In this document: positions 8,561-17,489 of the stretch, one piece after another
Layout of the letters: each line of letters starts with the position of its first letter
Numbering within the stretch: position 1 is the first letter of the stretch
Source: Paludisphaera rhizosphaerae
Lineage (GTDB): Bacteria; Planctomycetota; Planctomycetia; Isosphaerales; Isosphaeraceae
NCBI RefSeq assembly: GCF_011065895.1
Contig: NZ_JAALCR010000008.1
Location: forward strand, 124,001-188,000
Direction: 5' to 3'
Length of the DNA stretch: 64,000 nt
Notes under the pieces: model-generated
What the model was told of the DNA's origin: nothing
Databases searched by the model: none
What the model saw: only the letters and a program-made list of their open reading frames with translations
Made by a program: the position numbers and the translations under genes

Positions 8561-9595
8561 CTACTTCTCCTCGCCCTGCATGGGGAATTCCTCGGTGTCG
8601 AGGGCCATTACGTCCCTGGGCCGTGAAGACGAGGACCGTCCCTCGAAGACGGGAGGGGCGACGAATGGGGGGATCGTGTAGTCGGCGAGGACGATGGTGA
8701 CGTTGTCCTTGCCGCCGGCGTCGAGAGCCTTCTGCAAGAGCGTTTCGGTCGCGACCTGGGCACCTTTGCGACGGCTCAGGACCTCAAGAATCTTGGCGTC
8801 GTCGACCATGTCGCTGAGGCCGTCGCTGCAGAGCAGCAGGCGGTCGCCGTCCTCCAGACGGGTCCAGCGAACGTCGGCCTGGATCTTGCCTCGGTGGCCG
8901 CCGAGGTAGTTGGTCAGCGTGTTGCGCCGGGCGTGGGTGCGGATGTCCTCGGGCCTAATCTGGCCAGCGTCGGCGAGGGCCTGGGCGACGGTGTGGTCGC
9001 GCGTGAGTTGGGTCATCTCGCCGCCGCGAAAGAGGTAGGCGCGGGAGTCGCCGACGTGGATCAGGAACAGGTGGGAGCCGATGCTGTAGGCGAGCGTCAG
9101 CGTCGTCCCCATCCCGAAGAGGCGGCGGTCGCGGTCGGACCTCTCGGTCAGGCGGCGGTCGATCTCCTGAAAATACATGCTCATACGGTTGAGCAGCTCG
9201 CGGGCCTCGCGCTCGTTGATCTTGAAGCCCCATTTGACCGACTTGTCGGCCAGGCGGACGCCCGTGCTGATGGCCATCATGCTCGCCACGTCGCCGGCGT
9301 TCATGCCCCCCATACCGTCGGCGACGACCATGCAGTAGCCGTCCTCGGCCAGTTCGTGAGGGAGCTCGCCGGCGGGGAGGTTGTCGGCGATGACCTCCAT
9401 CCGGCGGGAGACCTTCGAGACCATGTAATGGTCCTCGTTGCGGCTCCGCACCTTGCCCGGATCCGAAACCGAGGCCAGGTCGACCACGACCGACGACGAC
9501 GGCGGCTCCTTGGGAGCCGGCCGCGCCGAGGAACTGAGGGGGCTGACCAGGAACTCGAATTGAGAGGTCTCAATCTTCACGGGCGTCGCCGTCAT
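8561..9595 (-). CDS. PP2C-family Ser/Thr protein phosphatase
   Basis: Metal-dependent protein phosphatase of 344 residues that removes phosphate from Ser/Thr kinase substrates. About 50 low-complexity N-terminal residues precede the catalytic domain. Its motifs occur in order: RNEDHY, VADGMGGMNAGD, a GDSRAYLF strand, LLCSDGLSDMV and KDNVTIVLADY. The aspartates that bind the two metal ions are all present. The ATG at 9593-9595 has GGGGAG upstream; a long upstream in-frame extension lies antisense to the divergent exported-protein gene and is not believed. It could oppose kinases such as the one at 57.6 kb, but no direct link is visible. Confidence 0.92.
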   Translation of the reverse strand: MTATPVKIETSQFEFLVSPLSSSARPAPKEPPSSSVVVDLASVSDPGKVRSRNEDHYMVSKVSRRMEVIADNLPAGELPHELAEDGYCMVVADGMGGMNAGDVASMMAISTGVRLADKSVKWGFKINEREARELLNRMSMYFQEIDRRLTERSDRDRRLFGMGTTLTLAYSIGSHLFLIHVGDSRAYLFRGGEMTQLTRDHTVAQALADAGQIRPEDIRTHARRNTLTNYLGGHRGKIQADVRWTRLEDGDRLLLCSDGLSDMVDDAKILEVLSRRKGAQVATETLLQKALDAGGKDNVTIVLADYTIPPFVAPPVFEGRSSSSRPRDVMALDTEEFPMQGEEK

Positions 9596-9809
9596 GGATG
9601 ACGCTCCCCAGGCCCGGTTCATCATCAGCGCCGCCGGTCGTTCCGGCCGCCTCAGACAGCATAATCCAGCAAACTTCGGACCGTACGCGAATTCCCCGCA
9701 AGCCGCCGTTTTGTTCCGGGCCGTTCGCGACGGGTCCTCGATTCCGACTCTCGGTTCCGATAACCTGGCCTCCGCCGCGAGAGAATCGGCCCCCCTGGGA
9801 GGCTTGACG

Positions 9810-11156
9810 ATGCGTTGGAGGTTGTTCGCCGCCGGGATCGGAACCTTGCTAGGCTTCGCCGCGGGGGGACTCACAGCCGGCGAATTGAAGGTGGGCGCAG
9901 CGGCTTCCAAGCTCGCGGCCGACGACGCCATGGTCATCGGCGGCAGTATCGGCCCCGGCAAAGCGAAGGGCCAGGAAGGCGAGCTGCGGGCCTCGGCCGT
10001 CGTGATCCAGGACCCGCAAGGGGCCAAGGTCGTCCTCGTCGAGTGCGACGTCCTGATGGTCGAGCGCGACGTGCTCGACTCCGCCGCGAAGCGGATCGCC
10101 GAGGCGACCGGGGCACCCTTCGACAACGTCCTGATCAACGCGACCCACACCCACCACGCTCCCACGACGGTCACCGTCCACGGCTACCAGCGTGACGAGG
10201 GCTTCGCGAAGCAGGTCGGCGACCGCGCCGTCGAGGCGGCCGTCGCGGCCGACCGGCGGCTCGCCCCGGCTTCCATGTCGTTCCGGCTGGGGGAGGAATC
10301 CTCGGTCGGTCGTAACAGCCGGCTCTTGCTGGCGAACGGCATGATCTTCTGGGTCGGAGCCCAGGACGACGTCGTCCGCCCCACCGGCCCGTTCGATCCC
10401 GAGCTACCCGTCTGGGCCTTCCGCCGACCCGACGGCTCGCTGGAAGCCCTGTTGTTCAACCACTCGACCCACACCATCGGCGCAAGGACGCCCGGCCTCC
10501 GCTCGCCCGGCTTCTACGGTCTGGCGGCTCAGGAGTTGGAAAAGGAGTTGGGCGGGACGGCCCTCTTCTTCGAGGGCGCTTCCGGCTCGACGCACAACCT
10601 CGAGCTTAAGGCCGACGAAATGACCCTGCGGATCAAGAACGCCGTCCGCGCCGCGCTCGCGAAGGCCGAGCCGAAAGCCGTCGATCGCGTTCGGGGGCTC
10701 CGCAAGGAGGTCGTCGTGAAGGTCCGCGACTTCGACGAGGCTCGCGAAGACGCGGCCGTCGCGGCCTACGAGGCGCACAAGGTGAAGGACGCCAAGAACG
10801 CTCAGTTCGTCATCGACACGTTCCGCGACATGCGGCGGGGCCTGGCTTCGAAACGCGGCGAGGAGCGCAAGACGTGGGTCCAGGCCGTCCGGATCGGCGA
10901 GTTCGCGGTTGTGGGCGTTCCGGCCGAGTTCTTCACGGTGCTCGGCCAGGACATCAAGCGCCGGAGCCCGTTCCGCTACACCTACGTCTTCGAGCTGGCC
11001 AACGACTACATCGGCTACACGCCCGATCGAAAGGCTTTCGATCTGGGCGGCTACCAGACGTGGACCGGCTTCCACAGCTACACCGCGCCCGGCACGGGCG
11101 AGATGCTCGCCGAGGAGGCCCTCGGCCTGCTGAAAACGTTGCACGACGAGCCCTGA
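9810..11156 (+). CDS. Exported neutral/alkaline ceramidase-like hydrolase
   Basis: A 448-residue exported protein with an N-terminal signal peptide (MRWRLFAAGIGTLLGFAAGG). The body resembles the N-terminal domain of neutral ceramidases: early KVGAAASKL, then DVLINATHTHHAPTT-like histidines typical of the zinc site, a second histidine in NHSTHTIG, and a glycine-rich FFEGASGSTHN segment. Planctomycetes carry many such ceramidase-like proteins whose substrates are unknown, so true ceramide amidase activity is not claimed. The ATG at 9810 is preceded by GGGAGG. The DUF1080 gene follows 42 bases downstream on the same strand, a frequent partnership among exported planctomycete proteins. Confidence 0.82.
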   Translation: MRWRLFAAGIGTLLGFAAGGLTAGELKVGAAASKLAADDAMVIGGSIGPGKAKGQEGELRASAVVIQDPQGAKVVLVECDVLMVERDVLDSAAKRIAEATGAPFDNVLINATHTHHAPTTVTVHGYQRDEGFAKQVGDRAVEAAVAADRRLAPASMSFRLGEESSVGRNSRLLLANGMIFWVGAQDDVVRPTGPFDPELPVWAFRRPDGSLEALLFNHSTHTIGARTPGLRSPGFYGLAAQELEKELGGTALFFEGASGSTHNLELKADEMTLRIKNAVRAALAKAEPKAVDRVRGLRKEVVVKVRDFDEAREDAAVAAYEAHKVKDAKNAQFVIDTFRDMRRGLASKRGEERKTWVQAVRIGEFAVVGVPAEFFTVLGQDIKRRSPFRYTYVFELANDYIGYTPDRKAFDLGGYQTWTGFHSYTAPGTGEMLAEEALGLLKTLHDEP

Positions 11157-11198
11157 GAGATCTCCTCCTCATCGAACCGACCTGAAAGGCGACGCCCC

Positions 11199-11999
11199 AT
11201 GCTCCTCTCCACGTCGTGCCTGATCCTGGCGTCCGCGTTCGCCCTGGCGGCTCCGCCCGAGAACGCGGAGGGTTGGACGCCCCTGTTCAACGGCAAGGAT
11301 CTGACCGGCTGGTACACCTTCCTCCAGCAGCACGGAAAGAACGCCGACCCGGACAAGGTCGTCACGATCGAAGACGGCGCGATCCACCTTTACAAAGGGG
11401 TCCCGGACGGCTCGCGCGTCGTCATGGGCTACATCGCCACGGAGCAGGAGTACGGCGACTACCACCTCCGGCTCCAGTACCGCTGGGCCGGACCGAAGTA
11501 CGAGCCGCGCTACGCTCTCAAGCGGGACGCCGGAGTTTATTACCACATCACCGGCCCGGACAACGTCTGGCCGCGCGCCCTTCAGTATCAGATCGAGGAG
11601 ACGAACGTCGGCGATCTGATCGCGCTTTATGGGATGAAGGCCGACACCTGGATCGACCCGAGGACGCGCGACGTGAAGTCGCCCGACTATCCGACGTTCC
11701 TACCTCCCGACCAGGGGGGCGAGCCCCGCATCCTGGGGATGAAGCCGATCGACTACCAGCACCGGATGGTCGGCACCACCGAGCGCGAAGGGTGGAACGA
11801 CGTCGAGGTGATCGCCAAGGGGGCGCGAGTCACGCACCTCCTGAACGGGGTCGTCGTGAATCGGGGGGCGAACGTCCGGTTCGACGACCCGAAGGCCCCC
11901 GGCTCGCCCGTCCCGCTGACCCGCGGTCGAATCGCGCTGGAGATCGAGGCCGCCGAGATGTGGTTCCGCAACGTGGAGATCCGGCCGGCCGAGCATTAA
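11199..11999 (+). CDS. Exported DUF1080 protein (3-keto-disaccharide hydrolase-like)
   Basis: A 266-residue exported protein with a short signal peptide ending near ALAAPPEN. The DUF1080 signature GWTPLFNGKDLTGWYTF is followed by a concanavalin-like jelly-roll fold with alternating aromatic strands (YGDYHLRLQYRW) and a C-terminal MWFRNVEIRP ending. Members of this domain family act on 3-keto-glycosides or bind carbohydrate. This one is probably a periplasmic carbohydrate-active protein, but its substrate is not readable. It follows the ceramidase-like gene closely and precedes an exported dienelactone-hydrolase-like gene in the same direction. Confidence 0.87.
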   Translation: MLLSTSCLILASAFALAAPPENAEGWTPLFNGKDLTGWYTFLQQHGKNADPDKVVTIEDGAIHLYKGVPDGSRVVMGYIATEQEYGDYHLRLQYRWAGPKYEPRYALKRDAGVYYHITGPDNVWPRALQYQIEETNVGDLIALYGMKADTWIDPRTRDVKSPDYPTFLPPDQGGEPRILGMKPIDYQHRMVGTTEREGWNDVEVIAKGARVTHLLNGVVVNRGANVRFDDPKAPGSPVPLTRGRIALEIEAAEMWFRNVEIRPAEH

Positions 12000-12072
12000 C
12001 CCGGCCTTTCCCTTCCTCGTAAGATGGCGTTGATCGTTCTTGCGATCGGGTTCATCTCGAAGGGAGACACGC

Positions 12073-12960
12073 ATGCACGAACAGCCGAAGAGCGCCGCCG
12101 GAGTGGGGATCGAGGAGTCGGGGACGGGCGTCTCGCGGAGGGGCTTCGCGATCACGACGCTGGCCGCGGGCTTTGCGGCGGCCGTTCAGCCGGTCTCGGC
12201 CCAGACGATCACGACCGATACCGAGGGGCTCGACGCCGGCGAGGTCCAGATCCCAACGGCCGACGGCAAGGTGCCCGGCTATCGCGCCGTCCCCAAGGGG
12301 GCGGGGCCGTTCCCCGTCGTGCTGGTCGTCCAGGAGATCTTCGGCGTCCACGAGCATATCAAGGACGTCTGCCGGCGGTTCGCCAAGCTGGGCTACTACG
12401 CCATCGCCCCCGAGCTTTATGTGCGGCAGGGGGACGTCTCGAAGAGCACCGACATCCGCGAGATCATCTCCAAGGTCGTCTCCAAGGTCCCCGACAAGCA
12501 GGTGATGTCCGACCTGGATTCGGCCGTGGCCTTCGCCAAGGGTGAGAAGGGAGACGTCTCCAAGCTGGCGATCACGGGTTACTGCTGGGGCGGCCGAATC
12601 GTCTGGCTGTACTCGGCCCACAACCCGAACTTGAAAGCGGGCGTTGCCTGGTACGGCAGACTTGTCGTCGAGCCCGACGAGCTGCACCCCAAGAACCCGA
12701 TCGACATCGCCGGCCAGCTCAAGGCCCCGATCCTCGGCCTGTACGGTGCGGCCGACACGGGCATCTCCCTCGCCTCTATCGAGCAGATGCGCGAGGCCGT
12801 CAAGGCGTCGCCCGTCGAGGTCGAGATCCACGTCTACGAAGACACCCCCCACGCCTTCTTCGCCGACTACCGCCCGAGTTATCGCAAGCTTGAGGCCGAG
12901 AATGGCTGGAAGCGGCTGCTGGCATGGTTCGCCAAGCAGGGCGTTGGGCCGAAGGCTTGA
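12073..12960 (+). CDS. Dienelactone hydrolase family protein with TAT signal
   Basis: An alpha/beta hydrolase of 295 residues. The N-terminal [17 protein letters not shown] is a twin-arginine export signal. The hydrolase fold then shows [15 protein letters not shown], the nucleophile elbow TGYCWGGR with Cys in place of Ser (typical of dienelactone hydrolases), an acid region [10 protein letters not shown] and the catalytic His in EDTPHAFF. It cleaves lactone or ester bonds; the true substrate is unknown. The ATG at 12073 has GGGAG upstream and puts the RR motif about 20 residues in. It ends the exported block that starts at 9.8 kb. Confidence 0.88.
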   Translation: MHEQPKSAAGVGIEESGTGVSRRGFAITTLAAGFAAAVQPVSAQTITTDTEGLDAGEVQIPTADGKVPGYRAVPKGAGPFPVVLVVQEIFGVHEHIKDVCRRFAKLGYYAIAPELYVRQGDVSKSTDIREIISKVVSKVPDKQVMSDLDSAVAFAKGEKGDVSKLAITGYCWGGRIVWLYSAHNPNLKAGVAWYGRLVVEPDELHPKNPIDIAGQLKAPILGLYGAADTGISLASIEQMREAVKASPVEVEIHVYEDTPHAFFADYRPSYRKLEAENGWKRLLAWFAKQGVGPKA

Positions 12961-12994
12961 GGTATGCAACTCAAAGTCCGCCAGCCAATCCCAG

Positions 12995-13157
12995 GTCCCC
13001 TCTCCCCCCGGGAGAGGGTGGCCCGAAGGGCCGGGTGAGGGTCGTCGGACCTGTAGGCATAGCAACGGCACGCCGATCGATTGAATCCAGCGTGCCCTTC
13101 GAACTCCGACGACCCTCATCCGCCGCTGCGCGGCACCTTTTCCCGGGGGGAGAAGGA
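12995..13157. repeat. Inverted pair of palindromic repeat arms
   Basis: Two arms of the same family seen at 3827-4066 face each other here. The left arm (12995-13050) ends GGTGAGGGTCGTCGGA and the right arm (13105-13157) begins TCCGACGACCCTCATCC, so the whole can form a long stem-loop. It lies between the convergent dienelactone hydrolase and GH127 genes, and may serve as a bidirectional terminator or simply be a REP-doublet or MITE-like element. Confidence 0.75.
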
Positions 13158-13189
13158 ACGATTCGCATCGGTTTCGAAGGCTGTTCTCT

Positions 13190-15496
13190 TCACTCCGCGA
13201 ACGCCTCCAACTCCGCGCACGAGGAGAACGCCTGGCTCGGGTCGTCGCCGGAGGCGGGGCGGCCGAGGACGCGGACGGCCTTCGCGGTGATGGGCTCCTT
13301 GAGCTTCAGCTCGAAGGCGACGCCCGGCGCGAGGTCGCCTCGGGTCGCGTCGACGGCCGGGTAGTCGGCCAGCTCGCCGATCGTTTCCCAGGGGCCGTTC
13401 GCCTGGCGCTGGATTTGGACCTGTGGCTTACCCTGCGAGGCGTCGAACCAGCCGCCGTCGTGGAAGGTCTTGCCGTGGCGGAAGACGACGCGGCGGATCG
13501 CGACCGGTTCGGCGAGCGTCACGGCGTACCAGTCCTCCTTCGGCTTGCGGCCGTTGAACGTGACGACGAAGCTCGAGACGTCGCCGTCGTTGATCGACCC
13601 GCCGACGTTCCCCGGCCGCGACCGCGATTCCTCGGCATACGCCAGCAGCGAATCAGCCTGCTTGACGGCCACCCCCGGCGCACGGAGCCAGACCCGCAAC
13701 GCGCCCCCGGTCGCGCCGGCATCGGCGAACGGCACGAACACAGCCGGGAACGGGGCCGAAGGCTCCTTGCCGACGACCGGGAGCCGGAACGCCAGGGCAG
13801 CCCCGGGCGCGGGCTCGGCCTTCACATCGGCGGTCAGTCCGACCAGCCGCAACGGCGGGCCGCCCGGGTTGCGGGCCTCGTCGTAGGCCAGCACGAACGG
13901 GCCCCAGGTCAACGCCTGGCGGTCGGGGTTGGAGACGCCCCCCGCGACGGCCTTCAGCTCCAGGTCCTGGTTGATCTGAATCTCCGTCCCGTTCTGCCAG
14001 GCGTCCGAGGCCAGGACGATCGAGCCGTCCGGCTGGACCTTCAGCTCGGCCGACGACCCCCGCGATGAGACGGTCAGCCGCGCCGTCCACCAGGGTTTCG
14101 GAATCACCAGTGCGAGCGAAAAGGGCCTGGACGACAGCAGCCTCAGCGTCGATCGTCCAGTGCGGGGAAACTCGCTCGTCTGCTCGACGACGACCTCACC
14201 GCCGGGGAGTGGGACGGTGGCTCGCGAGGACTCGCGCGTCTCGACGATCAGGGCCTCGCGGCCTTCCCATTCGCCCATGAGATACGCCTCTTGCACCGCC
14301 AGGGCCATCCCGCGCGGGCCGCTGGAGTGGCAGCAGGTGATGTGGGCGTCGTACTGCTTGCGGCCGTCGAGGGCCGTGTAGTAGCACCAGTCGGACCCGG
14401 ACGGATGCTGGGCGGCTGCGAGATGGTTGTAGGCGGCGCGCTCGATCTCGTCGGCGTACTTCCGCTCTCCGGTGAGGCGGAGGAGTTGGAGCGAGAGTTG
14501 GATCCACGTGGTCGTCACGCAGACCTCGCCAATGTGGTCGGCGACGCCGTTGGGCAGGTCGTGAGCCTTGCGAAAGTGCTCCGCCGCGCTGGCCGATCCG
14601 GTGATGTAAAGCCGGTTCTTGACCACGTCGTTCCAGGCGTGGAAGACCGGGTCGAGATACGCCCGGTCGCCCGTCGCGCGGGCCAACTCGCAGAGACCGA
14701 CGAGATTCGAGAGCATCTCATAGGCCTTGGCGTTGCCGACCTCGTCCAGCCCCTTGCCGGCCGTCAGCCGCGAGAGGATCCCCGGGCCGTTGGGCTCATC
14801 CCACGACTTGACGATGTAGCGGGCGAACTCCAGGAAGCGTTCGTCGCCCGTGGATCGATAGAGGAGGACGATCGGCTCCAGCACGCTGGTCGCGGCCATC
14901 CCCTGATGCGTGCCAGCGGCGAGGATGCTTTTCCTGGCCGGGAAAGTGGCGATCAGCAGGTCGCCCATGCGGCGGCAGGCGTCGAGGGCTCTGGCGTCGC
15001 CCGTGTACTGGTGGTAGGTCAGCAGGCCGATCAGGTTGTACTTGTGCGACCAGACGTCCCAGTCGGCCCCTCGGTAAAGGCCGAAGCGTTGCTCGGGGAC
15101 GTAGGTGCCGAGGTAGCCGTCGGGTTCCTGGCAGGCGACCAGTTCGGCGACGACCTTGTCGAGCTTCGCCTTGAGCGCGGGATCGCCGGTGTTGACCCAG
15201 GCGAGCGTCGCCGCGTGCAGCCACTTGCCGATGTGCTCGCCGATCCAGGGGTGGCTGCCGGGCTTCTTGCGATAGCCCGCCAGCAGTGGCTCGACTTCGA
15301 CGTTCAGCAGCCGGACCTTCTCGTTGAGCGCCACCCGATTCCCCAGCCAGCCGCCGAGATGGATTCGCGAAGGCGAAAGCGTCCGCGCGACGTCGGGGAG
15401 CTTATCGGGCGTCTTGAACGGGAGTGGCTCGATCGGCGCGGCCTGCGCGATGGTCGCGACCGCCAGTCCGACCAGCAGAGAGGCGAAGGTCTTCAT
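13190..15496 (-). CDS. Glycoside hydrolase family 127 (beta-L-arabinofuranosidase-like)
   Basis: An exported 768-residue enzyme with a signal peptide (MKTFASLLVGLAVATIAQA). An (alpha/alpha)6-barrel region of DUF1680/GH127 type follows, with PWIGEHIGKWL, DGYLGTYV and SHKYNLIGLL. The GH127 zinc-cysteine site is complete: EVC with Glu and Cys, and later the vicinal ITCCHSSG cysteines, one of which is the nucleophile in characterised enzymes. A C-terminal beta-rich extension (about residues 620-768) looks like a discoidin-like binding domain. The expected role is release of L-arabinofuranose from plant-type glycans. It lies 33 bases downstream of the BshB1-like gene, but the functions appear unrelated. 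Confidence 0.9.
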   Translation of the reverse strand: MKTFASLLVGLAVATIAQAAPIEPLPFKTPDKLPDVARTLSPSRIHLGGWLGNRVALNEKVRLLNVEVEPLLAGYRKKPGSHPWIGEHIGKWLHAATLAWVNTGDPALKAKLDKVVAELVACQEPDGYLGTYVPEQRFGLYRGADWDVWSHKYNLIGLLTYHQYTGDARALDACRRMGDLLIATFPARKSILAAGTHQGMAATSVLEPIVLLYRSTGDERFLEFARYIVKSWDEPNGPGILSRLTAGKGLDEVGNAKAYEMLSNLVGLCELARATGDRAYLDPVFHAWNDVVKNRLYITGSASAAEHFRKAHDLPNGVADHIGEVCVTTTWIQLSLQLLRLTGERKYADEIERAAYNHLAAAQHPSGSDWCYYTALDGRKQYDAHITCCHSSGPRGMALAVQEAYLMGEWEGREALIVETRESSRATVPLPGGEVVVEQTSEFPRTGRSTLRLLSSRPFSLALVIPKPWWTARLTVSSRGSSAELKVQPDGSIVLASDAWQNGTEIQINQDLELKAVAGGVSNPDRQALTWGPFVLAYDEARNPGGPPLRLVGLTADVKAEPAPGAALAFRLPVVGKEPSAPFPAVFVPFADAGATGGALRVWLRAPGVAVKQADSLLAYAEESRSRPGNVGGSINDGDVSSFVVTFNGRKPKEDWYAVTLAEPVAIRRVVFRHGKTFHDGGWFDASQGKPQVQIQRQANGPWETIGELADYPAVDATRGDLAPGVAFELKLKEPITAKAVRVLGRPASGDDPSQAFSSCAELEAFAE

Positions 15497-15529
15497 GGGA
15501 GAGGGTCCTTGAGGAACGAGGCGATCCGA

Positions 15530-16222
15530 TCAGAGCAGGAGGGAGTCGAGCCCGGTCAGCCCGACGGGCTCTCGGCTGGCGAAGGGCTCGGCGTGACCGA
15601 CCCCCACCATGTGGCCCCAGTACCGGGTGCGGTCGCAGACCGAGTCAATCACCCCCGGCCGACCTTGCGGCTGGTTGTCCACAAGCTGCGAGCGGTAACA
15701 GCTCATGGCCGCGCGCTTGGCCTCCAGCTCGTCGGTGATGTCGATCACCAGGCTGGGCCGTTCGACGATCCTCAGATGCACGCTGAAGTAATAGAGGATG
15801 CGCGCGGGGTGAAACGGCTCGCCGGGGATGTCCGACTTGGAGAGCTTGCTCCAGAACCGGGCGTCCTCAATGAGCTTCGTGGCCGAGGTGTGGTCCGGGT
15901 GGGCGTCTTCCCAGTAGGGGGCGAAGATCAGCCGAGGGCGGACCTTCCGGAAAACGGCCGCGAGCGCCCGGCGGTTGGCGAGGTCCGGGAGCAGGCTGCG
16001 ATTCGGCAGGCCGAGGTTCTCGCGCCAGGGGTTGCCCAGGTGCTCATTGGCCGCGGCCGTCTCAGCCCGGCGCTTCTCCAGACTGCCGAGCGGAGTGGGC
16101 TCGCCGCTGGTGAGATCGAGGATTCCGACCTTCCAACCCTGCTTGGCGAGCCGGATGATCGTCCCGCCGACGCCCAGCTCCGCGTCGTCGGGGTGGGGAG
16201 ACACGACCAGAGCGTCGAGCAT
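15530..16222 (-). CDS. bshB1: PIG-L deacetylase, BshB1-like (bacillithiol biosynthesis)
   Basis: A zinc-dependent de-N-acetylase of the LmbE/PIG-L family, 230 residues. The start MLDALVVSPHPDDAELGVGG carries the HPDD metal motif, DLTSGEPTPLGS resembles the BshB1 family and HPDHTSA supplies the second metal motif. The ending EPVGLTGLDSLLL is also like BshB1. BshB1 hydrolyses GlcNAc-malate in bacillithiol synthesis. bshA and bshC are not nearby, so the pathway role is inferred. The start at 16220-16222 follows homologue length; an earlier ATG 12 codons upstream is possible and neither has a strong ribosome site. Confidence 0.83.
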   Translation of the reverse strand: MLDALVVSPHPDDAELGVGGTIIRLAKQGWKVGILDLTSGEPTPLGSLEKRRAETAAANEHLGNPWRENLGLPNRSLLPDLANRRALAAVFRKVRPRLIFAPYWEDAHPDHTSATKLIEDARFWSKLSKSDIPGEPFHPARILYYFSVHLRIVERPSLVIDITDELEAKRAAMSCYRSQLVDNQPQGRPGVIDSVCDRTRYWGHMVGVGHAEPFASREPVGLTGLDSLLL

Positions 16223-16321
16223 GAAACCGACCCGTCGGGTGAGCAAGACCGTCCGCACCGGGCGAGACTGCGCCCGGCGCCCCTTGAGTCGATCAGCTTA
16301 CCCGCCTGGGCCTGCGCGCGG

Positions 16322-16359
16322 AACAGGCGAGCGGAGGGGCGTCTCCCCGCTCGCCTGTT
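16322..16359. terminator. Long perfect-stem hairpin between same-strand genes
   Basis: AACAGGCGAGCGG is matched by CCGCTCGCCTGTT around a GGGGCGTCTCC centre. The hairpin separates the histone-H1-like gene from the BshB1-like gene. No T-run follows on either strand, so it may act as a processing or stability element rather than a classical intrinsic terminator. Confidence 0.5.
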
Positions 16360-16403
16360 GATGGACGTGGAGTGAATCGAAACGGAAGAGGAGTCGGACC
16401 GGG

Positions 16404-16844
16404 TCAGGCCGAAGGAGCGGACTTCTTCGCGGCCTTGGGCTTGGCGGCCTTCTTGGGGGCGGGCTTGGCCTTGGCCTCGACCTTGGCTTCAACGGCCGGC
16501 TTCTTGGCGGCGGCCTTCTTGGGGGCGGGCTTGGCCTTGGCCTCGACCTTGGGGGCCTCCGCCTTCACCGTGGTCTTCACGGCCTTGGCCTTCGCCTTGG
16601 GAGCGGCGGCCTTCGCCTTGGGGGCGGCCTTCTTCTTGGGAGCCGGAGCGGGCTTCTCGGACCCGGGCAGCGCGGCGGCGACGACCTCGACCACCTCGGC
16701 GGCCTTCTCGGGGACGGCCTTGACCGCCTCGACGATCTTGGCCGGGGCCTTCTTCACGGCCTTCGTCGTCGCGACGGCGGCTTCGACCACCGTCTCCTTC
16801 ACGCTCTCCACGACCGTCTTCGATTTCGTCTTCTTCGTTGCCAT
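16404..16844 (-). CDS. Histone H1-like Lys/Ala/Pro-rich nucleoid protein
   Basis: A 146-residue, very basic low-complexity protein. The N-terminal third is a helix-prone Val/Glu/Lys stretch (VVESVKETVVEAAVATTKAV). The rest is Lys-Ala-Pro repeats, including two near-identical units around VEAKAKPAPKKAA. This is the composition of bacterial histone-H1-like DNA-condensing proteins. It probably binds DNA non-specifically in the nucleoid, which planctomycetes keep highly condensed. The ATG at 16842-16844 is preceded by GAGG. Because such repeats are GC-rich and slip-prone, length variation between strains is expected. A domain-based assignment is not possible. Confidence 0.8.
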   Translation of the reverse strand: MATKKTKSKTVVESVKETVVEAAVATTKAVKKAPAKIVEAVKAVPEKAAEVVEVVAAALPGSEKPAPAPKKKAAPKAKAAAPKAKAKAVKTTVKAEAPKVEAKAKPAPKKAAAKKPAVEAKVEAKAKPAPKKAAKPKAAKKSAPSA

Positions 16845-17489
16845 GTCGACCTCACGATGTGGGACTGGGGACGGGGCGGCCTTGACCCTCGCCGCGCCCG
16901 GGACGCCCTCCGAATTGCGGACCGCGGTTCAATGCGACTCGAACCGAGCCCTCCGGATGTGGACGGGCGGGGCGACCTCGTCGCGTCGGCGTCCGTACGA
17001 TTTCGACGCGCGCACGCGCAAGTTCGCTTGTGGAATTCTAGCCCACAATCAAGGGCCGTGAGATCGTGTTTTGATGATTCGTTCCCCTCTCGAAACGAGA
17101 TTTCGAGACGCCCGCGTCAAGCCGTGCGGCGTGCGGCGAGATTGCCGGGCGCAGGCCGCGCGTGACGCGCTGGAGGCGAGAGAACGATCGGCGTCGAGAC
17201 GACGAGAGAAAGGCCCGATACCGAAGAATGGACAGGCGGGAACGAGACAGGCGATGATCCCGCGCCGGGGAACGGAAGCGCGGCCTCGATGCTCCTGATG
17301 GGTGCCATGCCCACGCTTGTCGTGGGCATGCGATCGGCGACGGTCGCGCGGGCGTCCCACGCCGGTCCATGGCCACGACAAGCGTGGCCATGGCACCCGC
17401 GAATCACTCCTCGTCGGGACAAGCGTCAGGTCGTCAGCACCCCGGATGGGGAGACCAGAAACACGGCCTCGACGCTCTGGCAGCGGTCG
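16845..17489. other. Intergenic region with two REP-like palindromes
   Basis: No gene is supported between the histone-H1-like gene and aroF. The region contains a small CTCGAAA/TTTCGAG hairpin near 17090-17110 and the pair of inverted palindromes annotated at 17301-17397. Short open frames here have no recognisable features. Confidence 0.6.
17301..17397. repeat. Inverted pair of CCATG-CCACG palindromes
   Basis: GGTGCCATGCCCACGCTTGT (start 17301) and its near reverse complement ending CGTGGCCATGGCACC (to 17397) enclose about 35 bases. Each arm is itself palindromic. The same family is found at 3694-3722 and 3761-3783, with a CTGGCGTGG variant core. It appears to be a REP-doublet-like element downstream of aroF. 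Confidence 0.7.

Noticed and set aside
8561-10174. A longer 537-residue form of the PP2C phosphatase
   Set aside because: The extra N-terminus is antisense to the divergent ceramidase-like gene; a start with GGGGAG at 9595 gives a normal phosphatase.
14291-16375. A 694-codon plus-strand frame opposite GH127 and BshB1
   Set aside because: Antisense to two enzymes with intact catalytic motifs; no independent features.
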